DNA of 64,000 bases, taken from NCBI RefSeq assembly GCF_022229005.1, contig NZ_JAKKFD010000027.1, forward strand, positions 1 through 64,000, given 5' to 3'. Origin of the DNA: Micromonospora trifolii (GTDB lineage Bacteria; Actinomycetota; Actinomycetes; Mycobacteriales; Micromonosporaceae). Both the position numbers and the translations under genes were made by a program. Positions 52,291 through 60,314 of the stretch are shown piece after piece; positions within the stretch are counted from its first letter, which is position 1, and the number at the start of each line of letters is the position of its first letter. The notes under the pieces were generated by a model. It did no database searches. It worked only from the letters and a program-made list of their open reading frames with translations, and was not told the DNA's origin.

Positions 52291-52745
52291 GGCAGCACCA
52301 CCGGCCCTGCGGCGTCGGGGCTGGTCGGGTCGGTGAGGGTCGGCGTCGGACCGCCGGGGAGGACGCTGGCCGGGTTGGCGAGGGCTCGTTGCACGTCGAC
52401 CACTCGGGCAGCGGTGAAGGCGTCGCTGTCGGCGTAGTGGGTGGCGACCTGGTCGGCGGCGGCGGCGAGGTGGCCGGTGGCGCCTCGGACGGCGTACACC
52501 ATGTCGGCGGTGGCCTGCTGCGTCTCGTGGTGCGCGTGCAGGAAGGTGACCAGCTCGATGAAGGCGTCGCACGGGTTGGGCAGCTTCGCGGACATGTCCT
52601 CGGCGATGTACGACAGGTGCGGCGCGTAGTTGCTCTCGACTTCGGCGGCGAGCCGGTCGGCGAACTCTCTGAGCTGGCTGATGTCGGCTTCGATGCCGCC
52701 GTAACCGCGTAGCCAGGGTGCTGGCCGGTCCTCTTCGGGGATCAT
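52287..52745 (-). CDS. small helical type VII secretion-associated protein
   Basis: A 152-residue protein. After a short N-terminus (EDRPAPWLRGYGGIEADISQL), it is mainly amphipathic helices: REFADRLAAEVESNYAPHLSYIAEDM and AADMVYAVRGATGHLAAAADQVATHYAD. The pattern, including the YADSDAFTAAR C-terminal segment, resembles ESX-1 secretion-associated (EspC-like or WXG-like) proteins; a YxxxD-type motif can be read as YADSD. It is the first gene of the three-gene cassette with strong ribosome site GGGAGG. It is likely the binding partner of the next gene's product. Function inferred from context only. Confidence 0.82.
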   Translation of the reverse strand: MIPEEDRPAPWLRGYGGIEADISQLREFADRLAAEVESNYAPHLSYIAEDMSAKLPNPCDAFIELVTFLHAHHETQQATADMVYAVRGATGHLAAAADQVATHYADSDAFTAARVVDVQRALANPASVLPGGPTPTLTDPTSPDAAGPVVLP

Positions 52746-52836
52746 GGATCCTCCCTACCCGTAACGGCACCGTTTCCCTGAGTGAGGTTAACGGCTCAAC
52801 GCCACCCTGACAGCCCCCGTACGGCGGTTCTCGGGG

Positions 52837-53031
52837 TCAGCGGGGAAGGCCGGCGGCACGCCACCCACGGGAGTTGCCCGGTCGACCGCTGCGCGCCCAG
52901 GCGGACGCGGGCGCCTCCGCAGGGGCGGCGGCCGGACGGGACCGGATGATGATCGCCCCCACCAGAGCGGCCAACTCCTCGGCGGTGGGCACGCCGCGGA
53001 CGACCCGGAACAGCGGCTCTTCGGCAGACAT
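52837..53031 (-). CDS. accE: acyl-CoA carboxylase epsilon subunit
   Basis: A 64-residue protein with the epsilon-subunit pattern: FRVVRGVPTAEELAALVGAI, a variable Ala-rich linker, then SAWARSGRPG and a final WRAAGLPR. Epsilon subunits stabilise the alpha-beta acyl-CoA carboxylase complexes of actinobacteria. The gene is too small to be secure alone, but the motif is specific. It starts at ATG 53031 with TACCCT 6 nt upstream. It is normally next to pccB and maf; here a kinase block and the type VII secretion genes lie on either side. Confidence 0.85.
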   Translation of the reverse strand: MSAEEPLFRVVRGVPTAEELAALVGAIIIRSRPAAAPAEAPASAWARSGRPGNSRGWRAAGLPR

Positions 53032-53037
53032 GCCGCC

Positions 53038-53043
53038 AGGGTA
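53038..53043 (-). promoter_or_regulatory. accE leaderless -10
   Basis: TACCCT on the minus strand, 6 nt before the accE ATG. Confidence 0.5.
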
Positions 53044-53108
53044 CGCGGCGCGAAGTTACGCGAAGCGCACAGTGGCGTGCCGGCGGTGTGAGCGTCAGCG
53101 GGTCCGGG

Positions 53109-53114
53109 TACCGT
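53109..53114 (+). promoter_or_regulatory. leaderless -10 of the second receptor kinase
   Basis: TACCGT, 7 nt before the ATG at 53122. It is divergent from the accE promoter. Confidence 0.5.
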
Positions 53115-53121
53115 CTCACCG

Positions 53122-55149
53122 ATGTCGAACGCGCTTCCCCAACTCGTCGCTGACCGATACCGGCTTCTGTCGCCGCTCGGCCAGGGTGGCATGGGCCGGG
53201 TGTGGAAGGCGCGCGACGAGGTGCTGCATCGAGATGTCGCCATCAAGGAGTTGGTGCCGCCTCCCGGTCTCACCGATGAGGAGCGCCGCGAGATGCGCGA
53301 GCGCTCGTTGCGGGAGGCGCGGGCCATCGCCCGGCTCAACCACGCCAACGTCGTCCGCATCTTCGACGTGCTGCGCACCGACGGCGATCCGTGGATCGTC
53401 ATGGAGTACGTGGCGTCGAAGTCGTTGCAGGACACTCTCGCCGAGGACGGCCCCGTTTCGGTGGCCCGCACTGTGGAGATCGGCCTGGGCGTGCTGGGCG
53501 CGCTCAGCGCCGCGCACAAGGCGGGTGTCATGCACCGCGACGTGAAGCCCGGCAACGTGTTGCTCGGCGACGACGGCCGGGTGGTGCTGACCGATTTCGG
53601 TCTCGCCACGATCCCCGGCGACCCCAACGTGACCCGCACCGGCATGGTGCTCGGCTCGCCCGCGTACATCTCGCCGGAGCGGGCTCGGGACGGCACTGCC
53701 GGGCCGGAGGCCGACCTGTGGTCGCTGGGCGCGACGCTCTACGCGGCGGTCGAGGGCAAGTCGCCGTACGCCCGGCCGTCGGCGATCGGCACCCTGGCCG
53801 CGTTGGCGACCGAGCCGATTCCGCCGCCGAAGAACGCCGGTCCGCTCAAGGCAGTGCTCAACGGGCTGCTGCGCAAGGACCCGAACGAGCGGATCACCGC
53901 CGAGGTGGCCGAGCGCTTGCTGCGCCGCGCCGCCGGCAAGCGGTCGCGCGGCATCTCACTGCTTGATGGCGTACGCCGGCCTGGGCCGAACGGTCCGCGT
54001 GAGCCGCGCCTGCCGGTGGTGCCCGCCCCGCGACCGGCCGAGAGTGCCGACCGGCCGGTGTCGCCGCCGCCGGCCGCCTCCGCGACCGCCTCCGCCGCCA
54101 CCTCTGCTGCCGCAGCGACCCCCGCCGCCGATGCCACGCCGACGGCCATCGTCTCCTCCGGTGAGGTCGCCGACCCGACCGCGGTCGTGCCGGCCGAGCC
54201 GACCACAGCGGCGCCGGCCGAGCCGACCGCCCCGATCGACCGTCCGTCCGATGCCGACCCGTCCGATGCCGAGCCGACCGCGAAGGTCACGGCCGCGCCC
54301 GACACGAGCGGCGACGGTACGACGGACGTCGACGACGAGCCGACGGTTGTCGACGGTCCGCCGGTGGCTCCGGAGCAGCGCAAGCCGACCACGCCGACGT
54401 CGCTTATGCCGCCGCTGAGCCCGGCCGGCCGCGCTGCGGTGCCGCTGTCGGATGGCACGAAGCCGAACAACACCCGACGCAACCTGCTGATCGGGGCGCT
54501 TGTGGCCCTGCTGCTGATCGGCCTCGTGGTGATCGTGCCGATGCTCACCAAGGGCGACGACAACGAGACCCCGCAGACCGGCCCGACGACCGGGGCGGCC
54601 GTGACGTCGGCGCCGGCGCAGTCCTCGGCTCCGGCGGCGCCTCCGCCCACCACGGGCGCACCGAGTGCGTCGCCCTCGGCCACGCCGTCGACCGATCCGA
54701 ACGCGCTGCCGGCGGGTTGGAAGCTGCACAGGGGGCCGACCTTCTCTATTCCGCTTCCACCCGGCTGGAGCGGCCGTCAGACCAGCTCGGACACGGTCGT
54801 CTTCAACCAGTCCGGGGGGCCAGGCAAGATGCTGGTCCAGTGGACGCCCAGCCCGAAGAAGGACGCGGTCGCCGACTGGAAGGAGAAGGAACCGGACCGT
54901 CGGAGTCTGGTCAGCAACTACCAGTTGGTGGGCAGCATCAAGGCCTGCGACTGGTACCGGACCTGCGCCGACTGGGAGTGGTTGGAGACCCGGGACAACA
55001 CCCGCATCCACGTGCGCAACCGGGGCTTCGTAACGGCCACCAACCGGGGTTACGCCATCCGGTGGGAGATCGCGGAGAAGGACTGGCAGGCCAACCTCGC
55101 CAACTTCGACCAGGTCGTCAAGGGCTTCAAGCCCGATCGGGTCAACTGA
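53122..55149 (+). CDS. receptor Ser/Thr protein kinase with Cys-containing ectodomain
   Basis: A 675-residue PknB-type kinase. Gly loop GQGGMG (20-25), Lys42 in VAIKEL, HRDVKPGN (Asp140), DFG (158-160) and a SPERAR APE-equivalent are intact. Residues 270-450 are a Thr/Ala/Pro-rich juxtamembrane linker. A membrane helix lies at about 456-475, and a 200-residue ectodomain follows with PPGW and a CDWYRTC pair. Its ectodomain matches that of the kinase at 18982 in order of features. It is divergent from accE and followed by a small membrane protein. Signal and substrates are unknown. Confidence 0.93.
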   Translation: MSNALPQLVADRYRLLSPLGQGGMGRVWKARDEVLHRDVAIKELVPPPGLTDEERREMRERSLREARAIARLNHANVVRIFDVLRTDGDPWIVMEYVASKSLQDTLAEDGPVSVARTVEIGLGVLGALSAAHKAGVMHRDVKPGNVLLGDDGRVVLTDFGLATIPGDPNVTRTGMVLGSPAYISPERARDGTAGPEADLWSLGATLYAAVEGKSPYARPSAIGTLAALATEPIPPPKNAGPLKAVLNGLLRKDPNERITAEVAERLLRRAAGKRSRGISLLDGVRRPGPNGPREPRLPVVPAPRPAESADRPVSPPPAASATASAATSAAAATPAADATPTAIVSSGEVADPTAVVPAEPTTAAPAEPTAPIDRPSDADPSDAEPTAKVTAAPDTSGDGTTDVDDEPTVVDGPPVAPEQRKPTTPTSLMPPLSPAGRAAVPLSDGTKPNNTRRNLLIGALVALLLIGLVVIVPMLTKGDDNETPQTGPTTGAAVTSAPAQSSAPAAPPPTTGAPSASPSATPSTDPNALPAGWKLHRGPTFSIPLPPGWSGRQTSSDTVVFNQSGGPGKMLVQWTPSPKKDAVADWKEKEPDRRSLVSNYQLVGSIKACDWYRTCADWEWLETRDNTRIHVRNRGFVTATNRGYAIRWEIAEKDWQANLANFDQVVKGFKPDRVN

Positions 55150-55236
55150 CAGGCGTTCCGCACCTGCGCGAATCTCTCTCGCATGTTCTTGCGTCGTTCG
55201 GGGTATCTGATCTCCAACGACGGAGGGAGGTGCGAC

Positions 55237-55470
55237 ATGGGTTACCGATACAGGAACGCCCGGCCCCGGCTGGCACTGTGGATGCTCGTCGCACTCGGCG
55301 ATGTGGCACTGCTGCTGATCAGCGTTGGGCTTCCGGTACTCGTCGCGCTGTTGGGCGTCGTTGCCATCACCGTTGGTGCGGTGGGCGTCCGGCGGCTCAG
55401 CCGGCGGGACGCGCTGGTCCGCGAGGATGCTCCGGTGATGGTGCCGGCGTTGAGCCGACGGCGGGTCTGA
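55237..55470 (+). CDS. small two-helix membrane protein
   Basis: A 77-residue protein starting at ATG 55237 with ribosome site GGAGGGAGGT. Two hydrophobic segments, LWMLVALGDVALLLISVGL and VALLGVVAITVGAVGV, are separated by a short Pro turn, and a basic tail (RRLSRRD) follows. It is 87 nt after the kinase gene and codirectional. I do not recognise a family. Confidence 0.65.
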   Translation: MGYRYRNARPRLALWMLVALGDVALLLISVGLPVLVALLGVVAITVGAVGVRRLSRRDALVREDAPVMVPALSRRRV

Positions 55471-55552
55471 CCCGTACCCGGTGGGTGGCGGCAGCCGGAC
55501 CGATTGTCGACCGTGATGGTGACCGTCGATCCCGCTGCCGCCAACGGCCCGG

Positions 55553-56305
55553 TCAGGTGTTGTTGGCCAACGCGATCAGGCGGCTTCGGTCACCGTTCCA
55601 GTAGTTGCGGTCCACGTTGCCGCTGATCCCGGAGACCGCGCCGGTGCTGGTGTACTGCCAGAAGCTCCAGACCGACGCGCCGGCCGGCAGGGCGCCCGGC
55701 GTGCTCGACCAGCGGGCCAGCCAGAGCGGGTGGTTCGCCCACGGGCCGGTCCAGCTGCCTGTGCACTGGTTCCACCAGCTCGTGGTGGTGTAGATGACCG
55801 CGTACCGGCCGGTGCGGGAGCGGTAGGTGTTCAGGAAGTCCTGCACCCAGTTGCGCATCCCGGTCGTGCTGAGCCCGTAGCAGTAGCCACCGGCGTACGG
55901 GTTGCCCTCGATGTCCAGCGCGGCCGGCAGGGTGCGGCTGTCCGCGGACCAGGCGCCGCCGTTGGAGGCCAGGTAGTTGGCCTGGGTCGAGCCGGCGGAG
56001 ATGTTCGGGCGGGCGAAGTGGTACGCCCCGCGGATCACCCCGGCGTTGTACGAGTTGACGTAGTTGGCGTTGAAGTTCGGGTCCTTGTAGCTGGTGCCCT
56101 CGGTCGCCTTGATGAAGGCGAACTGGATGCCCGCGTTGCGGACGCTGGTCCAGTTGATGGTGCCCTGGTAGCGGGACACGTCGACACCGGGTGTGGTGGC
56201 GGCGGCCGCCGGTCCGGCGGTCGCGACCAGGGCCGCCGCCGCGGTGGCGAGGACGGTGAGGCCGGCCGCGAGCGCGCGGCGCAGCGATGATCGGGTACGG
56301 GCCAT
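55553..56305 (-). CDS. secreted GH25 lysozyme (muramidase)
   Basis: A 250-residue protein from ATG 56305, which has GGAGG five nt upstream. A Tat-like/Sec signal peptide (RRALAAGLTVLATAAAALVATAGPAAAA, end near residue 35) is followed by a full GH25 domain: GVDVSRYQGTINW, FAFIKATEGTSYKDPNF, RGAYHFARPN, LDIEGNPY with catalytic Asp/Glu, and YTTTSWWNQCTG. It cleaves the beta-1,4 bond between MurNAc and GlcNAc in peptidoglycan. No cell-wall binding repeats are present. Its role may be wall remodelling or competitor lysis. Confidence 0.93.
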   Translation of the reverse strand: MARTRSSLRRALAAGLTVLATAAAALVATAGPAAAATTPGVDVSRYQGTINWTSVRNAGIQFAFIKATEGTSYKDPNFNANYVNSYNAGVIRGAYHFARPNISAGSTQANYLASNGGAWSADSRTLPAALDIEGNPYAGGYCYGLSTTGMRNWVQDFLNTYRSRTGRYAVIYTTTSWWNQCTGSWTGPWANHPLWLARWSSTPGALPAGASVWSFWQYTSTGAVSGISGNVDRNYWNGDRSRLIALANNT

Positions 56306-56431
56306 GAATGCCTCCAAGGACGTCGCTCTATCGACATTCATCTTTGGAGGTAAGTGCCCTAGATCACAAGGGTGACCGGAAAAAAGCTTCACGGGCGGGG
56401 CGTGGAGGTCCGCTGGCCGGGGCGGGACGGA

Positions 56432-56983
56432 TCAGCGCAGTGTGGCCGGGTCGAGTTGCCAGCGGAACGGCTCGACGACGGTCAGCTTCTCGCCGGGCTT
56501 GGCCACCTGGTCCTCGACGTAGTGCTCACCATCCAACCGGAACAGCCGCAACGAGTGAGCGTCCCCATCCTGCTCGACAAGCAGATACCAGGGGATTCGC
56601 GCAATGGCGTAGAGCTGCATCTTGAGCAGGCGGTCGGCTGCGGCGTTGCCCGGCGAGACGACCTCACCGACGAGAGACACTCGGTCGGAGTCGAGATAGG
56701 TGCCGTCGTCGTCGGCGTCGGTGACGACGAGATCCGGGATGACGACCCGGTCGACGCCGAGCCGGACGTTGATCGCGTCATAGACCAGGAGACCGCGAGG
56801 CTCTGCTGCTGCCTCGATGCTGTTCGCCAGCCGGCGCGACACCCGCTGGTGCCGTCGGCTCGGTGCAGGGCTCACCAGCAGGCTCCCGTCGAGCAGCTCG
56901 ATCCGGTCAGGCGTCTCGCCCAAGGCGAAGTAGTCGGCCTCGGTCCACAGGCCGACGTGCGGTTCCAGGGGGGCTGCGCTCAC
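56432..56983 (-). CDS. Uma2 family (DUF820) restriction-like endonuclease fold protein
   Basis: A 183-residue protein of the PD-(D/E)xK superfamily, Uma2/DUF820 branch. Features in order are WTEADYFALGETPDRIELLDGSLLVSPAPS, HQRVSRRLANSIEAAA, VIPDLVVTDADDDG with the catalytic Asp, and GEVVSPGNAAADRLLKMQLYA with the Glu, Asp and Lys of the motif. These proteins are highly duplicated in actinobacteria and cyanobacteria, and their role is uncertain. Start at GTG/ATG 56983, leading MSAAPLEPHVG. Confidence 0.9.
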   Translation of the reverse strand: MSAAPLEPHVGLWTEADYFALGETPDRIELLDGSLLVSPAPSRRHQRVSRRLANSIEAAAEPRGLLVYDAINVRLGVDRVVIPDLVVTDADDDGTYLDSDRVSLVGEVVSPGNAAADRLLKMQLYAIARIPWYLLVEQDGDAHSLRLFRLDGEHYVEDQVAKPGEKLTVVEPFRWQLDPATLR

Positions 56984-57070
56984 CTGCGTCCACCTCCCGC
57001 TTCACTCGCCACCCGATCAGTTTCACAGGATACGAGCCGGTGCCTCGGGAGCGACACGGAACGCCGCCGG

Positions 57071-57076
57071 TAGGCT
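57071..57076 (+). promoter_or_regulatory. leaderless -10 of the M50 gene
   Basis: TAGGCT, 8 nt before the ATG at 57085. Confidence 0.5.
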
Positions 57077-57084
57077 CGCGCCCC

Positions 57085-57831
57085 ATGATGTCGATCGACG
57101 GGCTGGGCGACCTGTGGGACACGCTGTTCGGCGCGCAGCCGGACCCGCCCGCGCTGCTGGTGCTGATCACCGGGGCCGTCGCGCTGGTGGTGGTCTCCAC
57201 CCGGCTGCCGTGGCGGATCGCCCGTAACGCCATCACCATCGCGCACGAAGGTGGGCACGCCCTGGTCGCCCTGCTCACCGGCCGCAAGCTGCACGGCATC
57301 CGGTTGCACTCGGACACGTCCGGGCTGACGCTCTCCGCCGGCCGCCCCACCGGGCCTGGCATGATCCTCACCCTGCTCGCCGGATACGTCGCGCCGCCGC
57401 TCGTCGGGCTGGCCGGTGCCTGGCTGCTCGGTGGTAACCGGATCACCCTGCTGCTGTGGGTGGCAGTGGCGCTGCTGCTGGCCATGCTCGTCATGATCCG
57501 CAACGCCTTCGGAGTGGTGTCGTTGCTGATCACGGGGGCGCTGGTGTTCGCCGTCTCGTGGTACGCGACACCGCAGGTCCAGGCCGCCTTCGCGTACGCC
57601 GGGGTGTGGTTTCTGCTGCTCGGTGGGGTGCGGCCGGTGGTCGAGCTGCAACGGTTGCGCTCGCGGGGCCGGATGCCCGCCTCCGATGCCGACCAACTCG
57701 CCGGGCTCACCCCGTTCCCGCCGCTCTTCTGGGTTGGCGTCTTCGCCATCGTCAACCTGGCGGCGCTGCTCGCCGGCGCGCTGCTGCTCGCCGGCCCGAT
57801 CCTCACCGACGCCGGCCTGACCACCGGCTGA
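57085..57831 (+). CDS. M50 family site-2-like membrane metalloprotease
   Basis: A 248-residue membrane protein; two ATGs are in tandem at 57085. The zinc motif is HEGGH (ITIAHEGGHALVALLTG, about residue 56), inside the second hydrophobic helix as in M50 proteases. The RPTGPGMILTLLAGYVAPPLVGLAG segment follows. It lacks PDZ and CBS domains and the usual C-terminal NPDG-like motif is not obvious. At least six hydrophobic segments are seen. Intramembrane cleavage of a regulatory protein is possible, and the nearby ECF sigma/anti-sigma pair is a candidate target (speculative). Confidence 0.87.
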   Translation: MMSIDGLGDLWDTLFGAQPDPPALLVLITGAVALVVVSTRLPWRIARNAITIAHEGGHALVALLTGRKLHGIRLHSDTSGLTLSAGRPTGPGMILTLLAGYVAPPLVGLAGAWLLGGNRITLLLWVAVALLLAMLVMIRNAFGVVSLLITGALVFAVSWYATPQVQAAFAYAGVWFLLLGGVRPVVELQRLRSRGRMPASDADQLAGLTPFPPLFWVGVFAIVNLAALLAGALLLAGPILTDAGLTTG

Positions 57832-57885
57832 CCGGCGGGCTGAAGGCGCACGGGCGGAAGGCGCACGGGCGGGCAGAATGGGGCC

Positions 57886-58866
57886 ATGCGATACGTGATC
57901 ATCGGGGCGGGTGCGGTCGGCGGGACCATCGGCGTACGGCTGGCCCAGGCCGACCGGGACGTGACAGTGGTGGCCCGCGGCGCCCACCTGGACGCGATCC
58001 GCGCGCGGGGTCTGACACTGCGGCAGCCCGACGGTGAGGTCACCGCCCGGCTCGCGGCGGTGGACCGGCCCACCGACCAGCCGCTGCCAGCGGACACCGT
58101 GCTGATCCTCACAGTGAAGTCGCAGGACACCGCCGGCGCGCTGGCCGCCTGGGTGGACGCGCCGGTGGCCGGCGGCGGCACGGCGGGCGAGCGTCTGCCA
58201 CTGGTGACAGCGCAGAACGGGGTGGCCAACGAGCGGGCCGCGCTGCGCCTCTTCGCCGACGTGCACCCGGTCTGCGTCTGGCTGCCGGCCACCCACCTGG
58301 ACCCGGGTGTGGTGGTCGCCAACGGGTACCCGCATCCCGGGATGCTCCACATCGGGCGCTACCCCGGGGGCGCCGACGACACCGACCGGGCGGTCGCCGC
58401 CGACCTGACCGACGCCGGCTTCGTCGCCCCGGTCCGCACCGACGTGCTGCGCTGGAAGTACGGCAAGCTGCTCAGCAACCTCGGCAACGGCTTACAGGCG
58501 TTGCTCGGACAGGACATCCCGGACGCGCTGGTCGAGCGGGTACGCGCCGAGGGCGTCGCCGCGCTCGCCGCCGCCGGCATCTCGCACACCTCGCCGGACG
58601 AGAAGGCCGAACGCGGCGACCTGGTCGGGCAGCGCCCGGTCGACGGTGAGGCCCGCTCCGGCGGCTCCACCTGGCAGAGCCTGGCCCGGGGCACCGGATC
58701 GACCGAGGTCGACCACCTCAACGGCGAGATCGCACTGCTCGGCCGGTTGCACGGCGTACCGACACCGGTCAACGTCGTCGTGCAGCGGGCCGTACGCCGG
58801 GCGGTCCGGGAGCGGATCGGGGCCGGCGCGTTCCCACTCACCGAACTGGAAAAGATGATCGCCTGA
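57886..58866 (+). CDS. 2-dehydropantoate 2-reductase family oxidoreductase (ApbA/PanE-like)
   Basis: A 326-residue NADPH-dependent reductase. The N-terminal dinucleotide loop is GAGAVGGTIGVRLAQ, the mid-region carries VKSQDTAGAL and QNGVANE, and the catalytic Lys lies in WKYGKLLSNLGNGLQALLG. The C-terminal domain has the EVDHLNGEIALLGRLHGVPTPVN segment typical of PanE. Some ApbA homologues reduce other ketoacids or tetrahydromethanopterin precursors, and no panB/panC is nearby. Start at ATG 57886. Confidence 0.9.
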   Translation: MRYVIIGAGAVGGTIGVRLAQADRDVTVVARGAHLDAIRARGLTLRQPDGEVTARLAAVDRPTDQPLPADTVLILTVKSQDTAGALAAWVDAPVAGGGTAGERLPLVTAQNGVANERAALRLFADVHPVCVWLPATHLDPGVVVANGYPHPGMLHIGRYPGGADDTDRAVAADLTDAGFVAPVRTDVLRWKYGKLLSNLGNGLQALLGQDIPDALVERVRAEGVAALAAAGISHTSPDEKAERGDLVGQRPVDGEARSGGSTWQSLARGTGSTEVDHLNGEIALLGRLHGVPTPVNVVVQRAVRRAVRERIGAGAFPLTELEKMIA

Positions 58867-58928
58867 CCGGGGCAACCGACGACCCCGCCCGGTGCGTGTT
58901 CCCAGCGACCGACACGGGGAGGTAACGG

Positions 58929-59429
58929 GTGCCGGACGTCGACGGGTTCGACGAGTTCTACCGGGGGAGTCGGCAACGACTCCTCGGGTTCGTCTACGCC
59001 CTCACCGGCGATCGGGGCGAGGCGCAGGACGCCGTGCAGGAGGCGTACATCCGGGCGTGGCAGCGCTGGTCGACCGTCAGCGGGTACGACGACCCGGAGG
59101 CGTGGCTGCGGGTGGTCGCCAGCCGGATCGCGGTCAGCCGGTGGCGCAGTCTGCGGAGCCGGGCCCGTGCGTACCTGCGGCACGGTGCGACCGAGACGGT
59201 TCCCGGGCCGGGCACCGACACCGTCGAGGTGGTCGCCGCGCTGCGTCGACTGCCCGAGGAACAGCGCGTCGCCATCGCCCTGTACTACCTGATGGGCATG
59301 CCGGTCGCCGAGGTGGCGCGGGAGACCGCAGCCCCGGTGGGCACTGTCAAGGCTCGACTCTCCCGGGGGCGTGCCGCGCTCGCCGGTCTGCTCGCCGTCT
59401 CTGACCTGGAGGAGGCAACCGATGCGTGA
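58929..59429 (+). CDS. ECF RNA polymerase sigma factor
   Basis: A 166-residue sigma-70 ECF protein from GTG 58929 with GGGAGGT upstream. Region 2 is FDEFYRGSRQRLLGFVYALTGD through AEDAVQEAYIRAWQRW-like sequence (AQDAVQEAYIRAWQRW). Region 4 is ALRRLPEEQRVAIALYYLMGMPVAEVARETAAPVGTVKARLSRGRAAL. The stop overlaps the next gene by 8 nt. It likely directs a small stress or envelope regulon. Its downstream partner is the probable anti-sigma protein. Confidence 0.94.
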   Translation: MPDVDGFDEFYRGSRQRLLGFVYALTGDRGEAQDAVQEAYIRAWQRWSTVSGYDDPEAWLRVVASRIAVSRWRSLRSRARAYLRHGATETVPGPGTDTVEVVAALRRLPEEQRVAIALYYLMGMPVAEVARETAAPVGTVKARLSRGRAALAGLLAVSDLEEATDA

Positions 59430-60282
59430 CGACCCGACGTTCGTCGAACAGATCCACCGGGACCTGCGGGACGTGCGGTGGCTCGCCCCGGAGGAGATCC
59501 GGTCCCGGGGCCGTCGCCGCAGCCAGCGCAGGATCGTGGTGGCGACCGTCGTGCTGGCCCTCGCCGGGGTTTCCGCTGTGGCGGTCGCCGCCCCGAGGAA
59601 GTCTTCGCCGCCGGCCCTGCCGGCCGCCGCGCCCTCCGCCTCGCCGACCCAGCACGAGATCACCACCGACGCCCTGTTGCAGCCAGCCGACCTGCCACAA
59701 CAGGTCGATGTGCAGCTCAGCCAATCGGGGCTGGGCGAGCCGGTCCTGCTGGACCACATGCTCGCTGTTTGCCGGGCGAGTCAGGGGCACTCGCCCGGCT
59801 GGCAGTATTCGATCCTGTCCCGTTCGCAGACCCTGGTGCCGAAGCGCGCTGCGGCAATCCTCACCGAGTCCGATGGTCTGGTCACGCAGGACGTCTTCCG
59901 GCTGGCTCCGGACGCGGCCGTCCAGCTACTCGCCAATCTGGACGACCTGGTCGCCCCGTGTGCCGAGTGGAACAGCGTCGGCGAATACAAGGTGGGGGGC
60001 GCAACGGGCACCGGGTCGGCGACGCACCGCTGGGCGGTGGTCCAGCGGGACTTCGCCGGCGACGGCGCCGCGCTGCTGCGGCACACCGGTTCGCAGCCAG
60101 TCGACCAGAAGACGGGCGAGCCCATCGGTGCACCACCCCGGCCGACCACCACCGCAGTGGTCCGGGTGGGCGACCTGATCACCGTGCTCAGTCTGGGACA
60201 GGCCGGCACCGAGCTGGACCTGCGCCGCCTTGCCGAGGTCGCCGCCCGCCGGATGTGCGTCGCCGCCAACCCAGCCTGCTGA
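59422..60282 (+). CDS. single-span membrane protein, probable anti-sigma partner
   Basis: A 286-residue protein whose ATG lies inside the sigma gene end, with ribosome site GGAGGAGG. A short cytoplasmic segment with many Arg (LRDVRWLAPEEIRSRGRRRSQRR), one membrane helix at about 37-55, and a 220-residue extracellular domain with four cysteines follow (CRASQGHSPG, PCAEWN, RMCVAANPAC). There is no zinc-type HxxxCxxC anti-sigma motif, so it is not a ZAS protein. Regulation of the sigma factor is inferred from coupling and topology. Confidence 0.85.
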   Translation: MRDDPTFVEQIHRDLRDVRWLAPEEIRSRGRRRSQRRIVVATVVLALAGVSAVAVAAPRKSSPPALPAAAPSASPTQHEITTDALLQPADLPQQVDVQLSQSGLGEPVLLDHMLAVCRASQGHSPGWQYSILSRSQTLVPKRAAAILTESDGLVTQDVFRLAPDAAVQLLANLDDLVAPCAEWNSVGEYKVGGATGTGSATHRWAVVQRDFAGDGAALLRHTGSQPVDQKTGEPIGAPPRPTTTAVVRVGDLITVLSLGQAGTELDLRRLAEVAARRMCVAANPAC

Positions 60283-60314
60283 CCCCGGCTCGGGGCCAGC
60301 AGGCAGCGGCGAGA

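Noticed and set aside
56306..56431. c-di-AMP (ydaO-type) riboswitch upstream of the GH25 lysozyme
   Set aside because: Such riboswitches often precede wall hydrolases in actinobacteria, but only a 126-bp gap exists and no conserved core was recognised.
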